A stretch of 64,000 nucleotides of DNA from Ahaetulla prasina (GCF_028640845.1 NC_080539.1:303462016-303526015), one strand, 5' to 3'; counted from the stretch's first letter, positions 50,201-58,893 are shown. The notes: generated by a model not told the origin, from the letters alone. Program-made: numbers and translations.

Positions 50201-53200
50201 TGAAAGAAGGCCCTGTTTATGCTGGTGTGTGCATCATACCACCGCATCTTTGTCATGCAAAGTTCTCAAAGCTAAATAAATACTAGCTAATATTATTTAA
50301 ATACTTCCCAACATGACGTAAAATACTATCTAACATTCACCAAATCAAAAAGGTAGACTAATTTTACATGCAAACTGAGCATCCATGTTTTTGATCAATC
50401 ACACTGAGAGGTACTCCTACCTTGCTATCTTCATTAAAAATTTGGAATTTGACATTGCTGTTGAATAGTTCCACAGTTTGTAGTAAGGCTTGGTACGGGG
50501 ACTTCCCAGGACATAAACGTTTCTGACGCCTGATGTACCCAACAAAGAACATAAAAATTTATATTACCTGTATTATAGATGAGAATGTAATCATATTCAA
50601 AGAGTTGACTAAATCCCATGTGATCATATTCAAAGAGTTGACTAAATCCCAAGAGTTGACTAAATCCCATTAGACCAAATGGTCTAAATTACATAATTTC
50701 AAATCAATATTAAAAAGAGGCATGTTTCATCTTATTTTTATTTCTGATAGGTGGCCATTCTAATTGAATAAATAAATCTGGAATACAGGGTAGACTTCTG
50801 TTATTCAACAAATAATAAAACAGCACTGGATAAAATGCAGCAGAGGGCAAATAAAATCTGATTATTGAACAGATGAAAACAGTTCATTTATTCATTAATT
50901 CATTTATTTGATTTTTATACCGCCCTTCTCCCGAAGGACTCAGGGCAGTGTACAGGCAAATAAAAACAGACAAGACAATATTCTATAAAATACAACATTA
51001 AAAACCTTATTATAATTTGCCTAAAAATTTAAAATATATAGAAATTAAAACCCCGTTTAAAATTAATAATAAAAACTATAAAATCCATAAAATTTAAGCC
51101 AGCCCCGCGCGAATAAAAAGATGTGTCTTCAGTTCGCGGCGAAAGGTCCGAAGGTCAGGTATTTGGCGTAAACCCGGGGGAAGTTCATTCCAGAGTGTGG
51201 GAGCCCCCACAGAGAAGGACCTTCCCCTGGGGGCCGCCAGCCGACATTGCTTGGCGGACGGCACCCTGAGAAGTCCCTCTCTGTGAGAGCGTACGGGTCG
51301 GTGGGAGGCATATGGTAACAGTAGGCGGTCCCGTAAGTACCCAGGCCCTAAGCCATGGAGCGCTTTAAAGGTCATAACCAAAACCTTAAAGTGCACCCGA
51401 AAAGCGACAGGTAGCCAGTGCAGTCTGCGCAGGAGAGGTGTTATGTGGGAGGTACGACTCTCCCTCTATCACCCAGCAGCTGCATTCTGGACTAGCTGAA
51501 GCCTTGAGTGCACCTTAAGGGAGCCCCATGTAGAGAGCATTACAATAATCCAAGCGAGAGGTAACGAGTGCGTGAGTGACTGTGCACAAGGCATCCCGAT
51601 CAAGGAAGGCGCAACTGCCGAACCAGGCGGACCTGGTGGAAGGCCCCCTGGAGACGGCCGTCAAATGGTCTTCAAGCGACAGCCGCTCATCCAGGAGGAC
51701 ACCTAAGTTGCGCACCCTATCCTTTGGGGCCAATAACTCGCCTCCAACAGTCAGCTGCAGCTGCAGCTGACTGAATCGAGATGCCGGCATCCACAGCCCC
51801 TCCCTCTTTGCGGGATTGAGCCTGAGCCTGTTTCTCCCCATCCAGACCCGTCGGCTTCCAAACACCGGGACAGCACTTCAACAACTTCATTGGGGTGACC
51901 TGGGGTGGAGAAGTACAGCTGAGTGTCATCAGCGTACTGATGGTACTTCACCCCAAAGCCACTGATGATCTCACCCAACGGCTTCATGTAGATGTTGAAC
52001 AGAAGGCGAGAGAATCGACCCCTCGGCACCCCACAAGTGAGGGCCCTCGCGGTGACCTCTGCCCCCTGTCAACACCGTCTGCGACGGTCGGAGAGATAGG
52101 AGGAGAACCACCGATAAGCGGTGCCTCCACTCCCAATCCCCCAGCCGGCGCAGCAGATACCATGGTCGATGGTATCAAAAGCCGCTGAGAGGTCTAATAG
52201 GACCAGGGCAGAGGAATAACCCTGTCCCTGGCCCTCCAGAGATCATCCACCAATGCGACCAAAGCTGTCTCCGTGCTGTAACCGGGTCGGAAGCGGACTG
52301 GAGCAGGTCTAGATAGACGGATTCTTCCAGGTATTGGGGTAACTGACGCGCCACAGCACTCTCTACAACCTTCGCAACAAAGCGAAGGTTGGAGACTAAC
52401 GATAATTTCCCAAAATAGCCGGGTCCAAAGAGGGCTTCTTAAGGAGGGGTCTCACCACCGCCTCTTTCAAGGCGGCAGGGAAAACCCCTTCCAACAAAGA
52501 AGCATTTATAATCCTCTGGAGCCAGCCTCGTGTCACCTCCTGAGTGGCCAGCACCAGCCAGGAAGGACACGGATCCAATAAACATGTAGTGGCGCGGAGC
52601 CTCCCCAACAACCTGTCCACGTCCTCGGGAGCCACAAGGTCAAACTCATCCCAAACAGAGTCGACAAGACGTGCCTCCTCTCCCTCGCTTGGATCATCCC
52701 AATTTCGGTCCAGACCATCCCGGAGCTGAGCGATTTTGTCGTATAGATAACCACTAAACTCCTCGGCACGTCCCTGTAAAGGGTCATCCCGCACCTCCTG
52801 ATGAAGGAGGGAGCGGGTCACCCGAAACAGGGCGGCCGGGCGGTTATCTGCCGGCGCAATGAGGGTGGAGGCGTAGGAACGCCTCGCCTCCCTCATTGCC
52901 ACTAGGTAGGTCCTAGAATAGGACCTAACTAGTGTCCGATCAACCGAACGACTGGACCTCCAAGTGCTCTCTAGGCGTCTTCTCCGGCGTTTCATCTCCT
53001 CAGCCCCTCGGAGAACCAAGGGCGGACGAGATCTCGCCGGGCCAGCGGCCGCAAAGGCCCGACACGGTCCAAGGCCGGGGCCGCGGCCTGTTCCCAGGCC
53101 GCAACTAGTTCCTCAGTCGTGCCGTGGGCCAGATCCTCAGGGAATGGCCCAAGCTCCGTCAGGAACCTCTCCGGGTCCATCAGGCGCCTGGGGCGGAACC

Positions 53201-56200
53201 AGCGTATAGGCTCCGTCTCCCTGCGATGGTGGGTGGCGGTTCGGAAGTCTAGGCGAAGGAAAATGATCGGACCATGACATTGGTTCTGTTACTAAATCGT
53301 CTAGTATCAGATCATTTAACCACTGACCAGAGATATAAATCAGATCCAGCGTGCCTCCCCATGTGCGTGGGGCCATCATTTACTCGAATCAGGTCCAAGG
53401 CCGTCATGGAAGCCTGGAACTCCCGAGCTGCAGTCGATGATAAGCCAGCTGATGGCAAGTTGAAATCCCCCATAACTATAAGTCTGGGGGTCTCAACTGC
53501 CACAGTGGCAAATAACTCCAGCAGCTCGGGCAGGGCTGTGGTCACACAGCAAGGAGCCAGGTACGTGATCAACAAGCCCAACTGATTCCTATGGCCCCAC
53601 CTCACATAGAGGATTCACAGCCGGCAATCTGAGGAACAGTGGCCTCCTCGGCTCTAGATCTTCCTTAATGACAACCGCCACCCTCCACCCCTACCCTGGG
53701 CCTCGGCTGATGGAATGCTGGGAAACCTGGGGGGCACAGTTCAGCGAGGGGCACCCCCCCCCTGGCCCCAACCAGGTCTCCGTAATGCCCATAAGGTCCG
53801 CGGACTCCCCTTGAATAAGATCGCAGATCAAGGGGGCCTTATTTGCCACGGACCGGGCATTACATAACATCAGCCGAAGATCCAGGCTCTGAGGATCACG
53901 GCCGCCCGAGGAACGGGTAGGGACTAGGGGGCCGGAGCACGTGATCGCTTTCAAACATCGCGCACGTGCTCCCCAAACTCGATACGGCCCCCCCCCTCCG
54001 CCATATCTGCCTCTTCCACTCACCGTACAGATTGAACCACCCTCTAGTCCTGGAACAAACCCCTCCCCCCCTGCCTTCAGACCAGGTTATGATATCTGGC
54101 ACTCCTATCGGAAAGAAGAAAGCACACCCAGGGTTTTAAAGTCATTCATGGCATGGAAAAAGTGGACAGGAGAAATATATTGTCCTTTCTCAAAATGCTA
54201 GGAAGAGGAATCATCCAATGAAGATGATTGGAAGGAGGTTTAAAAAAACCAAAGGAAAAAAACATTTCCACAGCTGTAATTTAATTGTGGGATCATACAG
54301 GTATATTACTGTACTAACTTGCAACTGCCCTTGCAATATGAGGGCTCTGCATCAAAGGCAGAGATGGGGCCAGGGCCATCTGGGAGCGATGCGTGGACTC
54401 CGAAGCCTCCAGAAGCAGACAATAGAGAGGCAGAGGAACAGGAGGAGTCTGTTCCTAGTGCACGCATGTGAAGAGCTGCCAGAAGGCAAGAGCAGCTGAA
54501 GGAAAAAGAACAACAAAAAGGCCAGAAGATGATTGGCCACTCCCATAAGGCTTAAAAGAGCAGCAACAAGCTATTGGGTTCTTTGTAGAAAAGCAACGTT
54601 GATTTCCGTGTTTCTTGCCAGTGTCTCTTGAACTTTGCAGGGGTTTTGCCAAGAAAAGCCTTTGGCAGGTTGCCAAAGACATCAAAGGTTGGTGATAAGG
54701 CCGACGGACTGATTATTAAGAATTTTGTTTTGGATTAAGCTGAGAATGAATTAATTCTCAGCTGTTTTAATATAATAAGTTTGTTGAGGACTGAATTATG
54801 TTTAGTAATCACTACTTGGGCCTTGGTCACAACAATATTTTAATATTGTTAAAATATTAACAATATTTTAACGGCCGTCTCCAGGAGAGCTTTCCACCAG
54901 GTTCGCCTGGTGCGCCAGTTGCGCCCCTTTCTAGACCGGGATGCCTTATGCACAGTCACTCACGCCCTCGTGACGTCTCGTCTGGATTACTGCAATGCTC
55001 TCTACATGGGGCTCCCCTTGAGGGGCATCCGGGGGCTTCAGGTAGGCCAGAACGCGGCTGCGGGTGATAGAGGAGCCCTCGTGGCTCCGTGACACCTATC
55101 CTGCGCAGACTGCACTGGCTACCTGTGGCCTTCGGGTGCGCTTCAAGGTTCTGGTGAACGTCTTCAAAGCGCTCCATGGCATAGGGCCGGGCTATTTACG
55201 GGACCGCCTACTGCTGCGAATACCTCCCACCGACCCGTGCGCTCTCACAGAGGGACTCCTCAGGGTGCCGTCGGTAGCGACAGTGTCGTCTGGCGGCGCC
55301 CAGGAAGGGCCTTCTCTGTGGGGGCTCCCGCCCTCTGGAACGAACTCCCCCCGGGACTCCGTCAACTTCCGGACCTCCGAACCTTTCGTCGCGAGCTTAA
55401 AACGCATTTATTCATCTGCGCAGGACTGGGTTAGTTTTTTAAATTTATGGGTTTTAATTGGGGGTTTTAAATGGGGTTTTAAATTGTATCTAAATTTTTA
55501 GGCCGTTATTGAATCAGTTTTTTATATAGTTTTTAATTTGTATTCTATGTATTGTGTTTTTTATTGGCTGTGAACCGCCCTGAGTCCTTCGGGAGAAGGG
55601 CGGTATACAAATATAATAAATAAATAAATAAATAAATAAATATGTCTGTATCTCCTGCTTTCAAAAGGCAGTTGGCTGGCCATTGTTCGAAACAAATTAC
55701 TGGGGTAATGTCAACCCTACGAGGTAGTCCACATCAGGAACCGGACTCTATAGGAAGGCTAGAATTGTGTTGAGGTAGACTGTAATAATATAATGTTTCT
55801 CAGATACTCAGATACTTTGGTGATACTCTCTTCACTAAAGCATTCTCAGTGTGAAGATTGGAAGATTTTTTTCCCCTCTTCTCCCCCCTTTTTAATTTAT
55901 ATGTTCGAAAAACACTTTTATATTGTTATTTTATATTGGTTTGAGGATTTCTTCATTGTATATTTCACAGTTGTTTTGATTGTAACCTGTCTTGGGAGGC
56001 TTTGGCATTTGAGGAAATACATAAAGGGATTAACTATATTTATGAAACGAATTTAAAATTAGAGGTAGAAGATCCTGGCCAAAAAACCCTGGACCACCAC
56101 TAAACGGCAGCAAAAATTAAGGTGAGGTTTTTTTTATATCTGCATTGTAAACCATCCAAAATCACATTGGTAAGATGGGCAGTGTAGAAATTTAATAAAT

Positions 56201-57815
56201 AAATACATAAAACTCTTTGCTGCCATGTAGAGGTCATATGATTTTTTTTGCAGCACAGATCTAGTAGCCCTTATAAAATTCCCCTCAATGCAAACTTCGC
56301 ACTATAAGATATATTGCTGCAATTGCTCTTCGGTGAGATACTTTGTGATGTTATATGAATACAATATTTGTAGATAACAAAATATTCATAATCTTTACCT
56401 GTAAAAGGCAATTTGCTTGCATGTCTTGAAATGGCTTTTATCCACAGCCTCATCTTGAACGCTAAATACAAGAAAATATAACATTTCTAAAAAGTATAGT
56501 GAAGAAACAAAGATTATTTCCTCCTCAGCTATAGACACCGGAACAAGCTTATTCTGATGCATATAATGGAAAGTTCTGAAATAATTGCCTGTATTAATTG
56601 CATACTGGTCACACTAAGCAGCTACATGAGAAATGGATTCTACATTATACATAATATTTGCAAGAATGACTCACTTTCAGTTTGTCAATATTATTCCAAA
56701 ACAATAAAGTGAAACCTTTATTGCCAGTTGACTGAGAAAATCTAAGTCAATTAAGTCAATTAAATGAAGATATTCTTATGTCCTTTTAAAATTTTCTAAC
56801 GGATTATCTTCTTTTAGCAGATATTGCCTATTCATTCCAACTCTCAAGTATCCAAACCTGCAAAGTCAGCTCAACCAGTAAACACATGTCCAAGGCTGGT
56901 ATAATGCTCCTTATAAAATTAAGCACTGAACTAATCCATCTCATGTTTTTAATAACATTGTGTTTTTAATATCTTTTTTGTTTTTTATTTTATGCTGCCC
57001 ATTCTCAATGGTAGTAAATATGGTTGATAAACAAACAAACGAATATCATATTTCTTCACAATTAGGTCAAACAAAACAAAAATAAAACTCTTGTAGGGTA
57101 GTAAAATGTATGTTTTCTCACTGCAAGAAACACTAATTCTACTATAATTAAATCAAGGGGTGCTGATTTGATTATATACACACATAGAAAATATTCTGGC
57201 ATTGCCACTTAGAATTCAACAAGCCAAGCATAAGATTGATTGAAATAGAGAAATGTGAATAAATAATTAACTTCTAAAACCCTAAACAGCTTTGGACCAC
57301 TTCAACTCATACATCTGCACAACCCTTCGTGTCAAATGACTGCATGCAGTCCATTTCAAAAATATTTGTATTTGTATTGACACGTTGTGCAGATGTATGA
57401 GTCTAAACTTTCATTTTCTCAATTAAACTGCTTTTCCAAGTGTCGTGATTTTGTGTTTATGAAACTTCCTCATACTTTATACTTGCTAGTATATTATTTA
57501 TTTATTTATTTATTTATTATTTACATTTCTATACCGCCCTTCTCCGAAGACTCAGGAGAGAGAGAGAAATTCTCCGTCATTTATTACGTATATTAATTAG
57601 TGTCAACGCTGTAAATGTATTATTTGCATTCCATCTATGTTTTTATTCCCAGCTCTGTTCTGTAAGTGTATAGTCTTAATTTCTGTATGAATTCAAACTA
57701 ACATTTCAGAACTAAAAATTATTCGGATTCTTTTAGAATCATGCACTGTGCTTAAGTAAGATTTGCAAATCATATATATAAATATCTACCTGATTTCTTG
57801 ACTGCTTGATTCCAT
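29130..57815 (-). CDS. GANC: GANC (neutral alpha-glucosidase C), complete gene, 24 coding exons
   Basis: This is a glycoside hydrolase family 31 enzyme that cleaves terminal alpha-1,4-glucosyl residues at neutral pH; it is related to glucosidase II alpha (GANAB). I joined 24 exons on the minus strand, each with GT/AG boundaries and matching phase. They give 2748 nt and 915 codons (human 914). Both catalytic residues are present: the nucleophile Asp511 in IWNDMNEPS (exon 14) and the acid/base Asp587 in [10 protein letters not shown] (exon 16). The ATG at 57815 has a strong Kozak context (A at -3, G at +4) and the stop TGA is at 29132-29130. The N-terminus lacks a hydrophobic signal, as expected of GANC as opposed to ER-targeted GANAB. 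The gene lies between CAPN3 (same strand) and TMEM87A (divergent), as in human. No frame break was seen, so the gene looks functional. Confidence 0.96.
30154..30766. mobile_element. Non-autonomous hAT-like element with 8-bp duplication
   Basis: The ends are CCATGATGGCAAACC and GGTTAGCCATCACTG, flanked by CCCTAGAG and TCCTAGAG. The interior is GC-rich with repeated CCGGAAGTTGG-type text. It is the inverted relative of 67-681. Confidence 0.75.
30831..30934 (-). CDS. GANC: GANC coding exon 23
   Basis: This 104-nt exon encodes [20 protein letters not shown] followed by SVVTTTMF. The acceptor is TCTCAG and the donor GTAAGA. Confidence 0.93.
31304..31694. repeat. MITE family C copy
   Basis: The plus-strand text AGGTAGTCCTCCACTTACAA and CGAGGACTACCT mark complementary ends. 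The interior includes AAAGTCAATGGGGAAGCCA, shared with the copies at 44508 and 61004. Confidence 0.75.
31916..32028 (-). CDS. GANC: GANC coding exon 22
   Basis: This 113-nt exon encodes [20 protein letters not shown] followed by [11 protein letters not shown]. The acceptor is TATATAG, which keeps the human length; the CAACAG 14 nt downstream would shorten the exon and shift its phase. The donor is GTGAAG. Confidence 0.92.
32086..32211 (+). repeat. L3/Snake1 LINE 3' end with (ATTCT)n
   Basis: The conserved tail GCACCAAGACAAATTCCTTG then TCACACTTGGCCAATAAAAT leads straight into ATTCT repeats. It lies in GANC intron 21. Confidence 0.85.
32524..32637 (-). CDS. GANC: GANC coding exon 21
   Basis: This 114-nt exon encodes [20 protein letters not shown] and [10 protein letters not shown]. 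The donor AAG|GTCCTA is weak, but it is the one that joins exon 22 in frame at the human exon boundary. Confidence 0.92.
32745..32940 (+). repeat. L3/Snake1 LINE 3' end with long (ATTCT)n array
   Basis: The same tail as at 32086 is followed by an array of about 18 ATTCT units at 32851-32940. It lies in GANC intron 20, about 110 bp upstream of the exon 21 acceptor. Confidence 0.88.
33306..33380 (-). CDS. GANC: GANC coding exon 20
   Basis: This 75-nt exon encodes [20 protein letters not shown]. The acceptor is TGACAG and the donor GTATAT. Confidence 0.93.
33847..34114. repeat. hAT MITE, family B-like
   Basis: The ends CAGTGATGAAATCC and GGATTTCACCCCTG are complementary. The interior repeats CTACCGGTTCTCTGAACTGC-like text. 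Confidence 0.65.
34640..34990 (-). repeat. Old L2/CR1-like LINE 3' remnant
   Basis: The plus strand shows TATGTACCACCCATCTCATT, an A-rich part, then CCCTTCCAGAAGGCTAGAAC and TGGGGGCAAGAAGTTCC. This is the 3' coding end and tail of a decayed LINE on the minus strand. Confidence 0.5.
35317..35393 (-). CDS. GANC: GANC coding exon 19
   Basis: This 77-nt exon encodes [20 protein letters not shown] followed by LPGPQE. The acceptor is ATTTAG and the donor GTAAGA. Confidence 0.95.
35817..35881 (-). CDS. GANC: GANC coding exon 18
   Basis: This 65-nt exon encodes [20 protein letters not shown]. The acceptor is TTCATAG and the donor GTAAAT. Confidence 0.95.
37172..37415 (-). CDS. GANC: GANC coding exon 17
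   Basis: This 244-nt exon encodes [40 protein letters not shown] and [17 protein letters not shown]. The donor is GTAAGC. Confidence 0.96.
37728..37829 (-). CDS. GANC: GANC coding exon 16 (acid/base aspartate)
   Basis: This 102-nt exon encodes [20 protein letters not shown] followed by [14 protein letters not shown]. Asp587 in TGDN is the expected general acid/base. The donor is GTAAGA. Confidence 0.95.
38045..38335. repeat. Repeat with internal hairpin (hAT-like)
   Basis: The stretch holds TTAGCTTTGCTAGAAAGCAG next to its near-perfect complement (38080-38127) and two copies of CCGGTTCGCCCG-like text. It lies in GANC intron 15. Confidence 0.55.
39202..39292. repeat. Palindromic hAT MITE, family A, exact duplication
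   Basis: The ends CAGGGGTCTCCAAC and TTGGAGACCCCTG are flanked by GCCTAGAC on both sides. It lies in GANC intron 15, about 50 bp from the exon 15 donor. Confidence 0.9.
39343..39439 (-). CDS. GANC: GANC coding exon 15
   Basis: This 97-nt exon encodes [29 protein letters not shown]. The acceptor is TTTCAG and the donor GTAAGT. A hAT MITE sits about 50 bp past the donor. Confidence 0.95.
40285..40428 (-). CDS. GANC: GANC coding exon 14 (catalytic nucleophile)
   Basis: This 144-nt exon encodes [20 protein letters not shown], with Asp511 as the GH31 nucleophile, then [18 protein letters not shown]. The acceptor CTACAG has a weak pyrimidine tract, and a LINE starts within about 40 bp upstream of it. 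Confidence 0.96.
40460..41427 (+). mobile_element. L3/Snake1-type CR1-group LINE, 3' third with RT C-terminus
   Basis: A plus-strand frame ending at 41139 encodes [37 protein letters not shown] and [19 protein letters not shown], a LINE RT C-terminal region. The 3' end carries the GCACCAAGACAAATTCCTTG tail and (ATTCT)n at 41400. It is 5'-truncated and antisense in GANC intron 13. Confidence 0.9.
41902..41981 (-). CDS. GANC: GANC coding exon 13
   Basis: This 80-nt exon encodes [20 protein letters not shown]. The donor AAG|GTTTGT is a usable but non-optimal site. An L3 LINE fills much of the following intron. Confidence 0.94.
42321..42447 (-). CDS. GANC: GANC coding exon 12
   Basis: This 127-nt exon encodes [18 protein letters not shown] and [19 protein letters not shown]. 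The acceptor is TGGCAG and the donor GTAATA. Confidence 0.95.
42850..43088 (-). CDS. GANC: GANC coding exon 11
   Basis: This 239-nt exon starts the (beta/alpha)8 barrel: [40 protein letters not shown] and [14 protein letters not shown]. The WLDIEHTDG motif contributes to the GH31 substrate pocket. The donor is GTATGT. Confidence 0.96.
43283..43433 (-). CDS. GANC: GANC coding exon 10
   Basis: This 151-nt exon encodes [20 protein letters not shown] followed by [12 protein letters not shown]. The acceptor is TTAAAG and the donor GTATTG. Confidence 0.95.
43691..43871 (-). CDS. GANC: GANC coding exon 9
   Basis: This 181-nt exon encodes [30 protein letters not shown] and [14 protein letters not shown]. 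The acceptor is TTCCAG and the donor GTGAGA. Confidence 0.96.
44508..44878. repeat. MITE family C copy
   Basis: The ends GATAGTCCTCGACTTACAAC and GTAAGTCGAGGACTAC are complementary. There is no coding content. It lies in GANC intron 8. Confidence 0.78.
45045..45159. repeat. Palindromic hAT MITE, family A, exact duplication
   Basis: The ends CAGGGGTCTCCAACC and GGAGACTCCTG are flanked by TACTAAAT on both sides. Confidence 0.9.
45818..46075 (-). mobile_element. Squamate tRNA-derived SINE with LINE-type hairpin tail
   Basis: Read on the minus strand it starts GGGGCCTCTGTGGCTCAGAC (A box), passes AGGTAGGTAAAATGAGGACC, and ends with CCGCCCTGAGTCTTCGGAGA then AGGGCGG and an A tail. The same terminal hairpin ends the LINE copies at 55580 and 59800. 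Confidence 0.88.
46085..46145. repeat. (TTGAA)n-(ATTCT)n compound microsatellite
   Basis: About five GAATT units switch to ATTCT units. It lies 36 bp past the GANC exon 8 donor. Confidence 0.9.
46181..46277 (-). CDS. GANC: GANC coding exon 8
   Basis: This 97-nt exon encodes [20 protein letters not shown] followed by [12 protein letters not shown]. The acceptor is TACAG and the donor GTAATG. An (ATTCT)n array lies about 36 bp past the donor. Confidence 0.95.
46330..46800. repeat. Unclassified retroelement fragment (possibly Penelope-like)
   Basis: The plus strand reads CATGAGTTCATCAAAGCCTG and later GTTACCTAGCCTGGTAATGA, text I associate with a dispersed squamate retroelement. There is no domain to prove the class. 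It ends about 55 bp upstream of the GANC exon 8 acceptor. Confidence 0.35.
47060..47126 (-). CDS. GANC: GANC coding exon 7
   Basis: This 67-nt exon encodes [18 protein letters not shown]. The donor is GTAAGT. It ends in phase 1, splitting a Gly codon completed in exon 8. Confidence 0.94.
47482..47530 (-). CDS. GANC: GANC coding exon 6 (short linker exon)
   Basis: This 49-nt exon encodes [16 protein letters not shown], a low-conservation linker between the first sandwich segment and the LGLWEE motif. Phase fits on both sides. The acceptor is TAAAG and the donor GTAAAT. Confidence 0.85.
47776..47958 (-). CDS. GANC: GANC coding exon 5
   Basis: This 183-nt exon includes [20 protein letters not shown] followed by [12 protein letters not shown]. 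The acceptor is TTCTAAG and the donor GTATGG. Confidence 0.94.
49062..49189 (-). CDS. GANC: GANC coding exon 4
   Basis: This 128-nt exon encodes [16 protein letters not shown] and [12 protein letters not shown] of the N-terminal beta-sandwich. The acceptor is ACTAG and the donor GTAAGT. Confidence 0.94.
49620..49668 (+). repeat. (CTAT)n/(CTGT)n microsatellite
   Basis: Tetranucleotide runs of CTAT then CTGT lie in GANC intron 3. Confidence 0.9.
50146..50237. repeat. 37-bp-stem hairpin in GANC intron 3
   Basis: Arm 50146-50182 pairs with arm 50201-50237 with a single mismatch, leaving an 18-nt loop. The outer stem starts ATGATGCACACACCAG. The total size is 92 nt, in the range of microRNA precursors, although the near-perfect stem also fits a young MITE. 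Confidence 0.9.
50421..50529 (-). CDS. GANC: GANC coding exon 3
   Basis: This 109-nt exon encodes [20 protein letters not shown] and FQIFNEDSK. The acceptor is ATCAG and the donor GTAGGA. Intron 2 upstream is 5.9 kb and holds a long L2-like LINE. Confidence 0.94.
50885..54085 (-). mobile_element. Near full-length L2-like LINE with endonuclease and RT, inactivated
   Basis: On the minus strand from 5' to 3': endonuclease text ([29 protein letters not shown] at about 53750-53900; [14 protein letters not shown] near 53480), the region before the RT (52400-53000), [13 protein letters not shown] near 51900 (RT active site YADD), and the C-terminus with [14 protein letters not shown] and [14 protein letters not shown]. 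The 3' end carries the CCGCCCT/AGGGCGG-type hairpin near 50920. Frames change several times. It fills GANC intron 2, in the gene-sense direction. Confidence 0.88.
54339..54832. mobile_element. Candidate solo LTR (494 bp)
   Basis: The stretch from TGAGGGCTCTGC to TTGGTCACAA is flanked by the direct repeat CAATA at 54334-54338 and 54833-54837. It has no ORF and no second copy in the window. The 5-bp duplication and size fit a solo LTR, but the end is AA instead of CA. Confidence 0.45.
54866..55640 (+). mobile_element. L2-like LINE 3' fragment (plus strand)
   Basis: The plus strand encodes [20 protein letters not shown] and [20 protein letters not shown] in shifted frames. It ends CCGCCCTGAGTCCTTCGGGA then AGGGCGGTATACAAATATAA and (AAAT)n. 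Confidence 0.88.
56399..56461 (-). CDS. GANC: GANC coding exon 2
   Basis: This 63-nt exon encodes [20 protein letters not shown], matching the human N-terminal pattern (EDEAVDKN...FYR). The acceptor is TTTAG and the donor GTAAAG. Confidence 0.92.
57790..57815 (-). CDS. GANC: GANC coding exon 1 (start)
   Basis: The exon contributes 26 coding nt and encodes MESSSQEI plus two bases of the next codon. The donor is AG|GTAGAT. The start was chosen because it opens the only frame that joins exon 2 (VQDEAVDKS) and has a strong Kozak context. Confidence 0.9.
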
Positions 57816-58010
57816 GATCCGGAGTGAGCTATTTTTGAACCACTCGTTACGAGACGAAGAGGAAATTCTTTAGCCAATAAGTTTCTATTTCACAGTCCCT
57901 TGTTGCATGCTGGGAAATGGAGTTTTTATTTCTGATAGTCCTGCCCACTTCACCAATAACGCGGAAGAGACGGCATATGCTTTGCAGCTAGTATTTCTGT
58001 AGTGCTGAGA
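57816..58010 (-). promoter_or_regulatory. GANC: GANC 5' UTR and proximal promoter with ZNF143/THAP11-like site
   Basis: The region directly upstream of the GANC ATG contains ACTCCATTTCCCAGCATGC (minus strand, about 57904-57922). It matches the ZNF143/THAP11 element ACTACAATTCCCAGAATGC at 16 of 19 positions. CCAAT boxes occur at about 57873 and 57954. No TATA box is evident. The transcription start cannot be fixed from sequence alone. Confidence 0.5.
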
Positions 58011-58126
58011 GAGCTGCATTTATGATAGAACTGAAAAAGTATTACTTCCTATTACTGTTTTCTTCTTAAATCGGTTTAATTGTACAGGAGTAAAGTAAGT
58101 TATGCCAATTCCTAGTTCCAAAAATA

Positions 58127-58192
58127 TGAATAAAAACTAAGATCTACTGAGTATTTTGTTCAAATATTAAGGAGATCTCTTAGTTTTTATTC
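58127..58192. repeat. Inverted repeat upstream of GANC
   Basis: ATGAATAAAAACTAAGATCT at left and its complement (AGATCTCTTAGTTTTTATTC) at right are separated by about 25 bp. The pair could form a stem-loop 300 bp upstream of the GANC start. Confidence 0.8.
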
Positions 58193-58496
58193 ATCTTTTT
58201 TTTACCTCCTTGTTTAATTCTATTGTGACTCTGCTTCTCCCTTCTGACAAATTTCCAAGTAATTTCTGTCTGTCCCTTTTGGCACTTTTAAGAGACCATC
58301 TGCTATCAACATTTTAGAAAGGCAATTTTCACTGTGCTACCTAAATGCAAAACCATCCATTATGCTTTTAAGTAAGATATGGATGGTTTCAAACTGAAGG
58401 CTGTTTTAAATCTACCATAAAAATACTGAATGGGATTAATTACCCAGCTGTGTCACCATTTATAGAAGTCAATAAAATGCTGTCTGTTGTATAGAC

Positions 58497-58632
58497 CAGG
58501 GGTCTCCAGCCTTGGCCACTTTAAGACTTGTGGACTTCAATTCCCATAATTCCTCAGCCAGCAAAGCTGGCTGAGGAACTCTTAGAAGTTGAAGTCCACA
58601 AGTCTTAAAGTGGCCAAGGTTGGAGACCCGTG
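58497..58632. repeat. Palindromic hAT MITE, family A, exact duplication
   Basis: The ends CAGGGGTCTCC and GGAGACCCGTG are flanked by GTATAGAC on both sides. The arms are almost fully complementary. Confidence 0.92.
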
Positions 58633-58893
58633 GTATAGACAATCTGTTGGATCTGTTAATATTTTATTACAATTCTTAATTACCTTTAGACTGAGTGGAT
58701 GCAACTCACCCATTCTCCCCCAAACAAGTAGAGGGTCATGTTGTGTTTCCAGACGTGGTAGGATTGAATCCCTAGCCAAGTCTGCACACCTTCCAGGCAC
58801 TTGGAGAGGATCTTGACAGTCTCACTTTTAAACCTGGGGCTCCAAAATATAATTGGATTAGTAGATGACCTTACCTGGTGGTTCCATGTAGAT

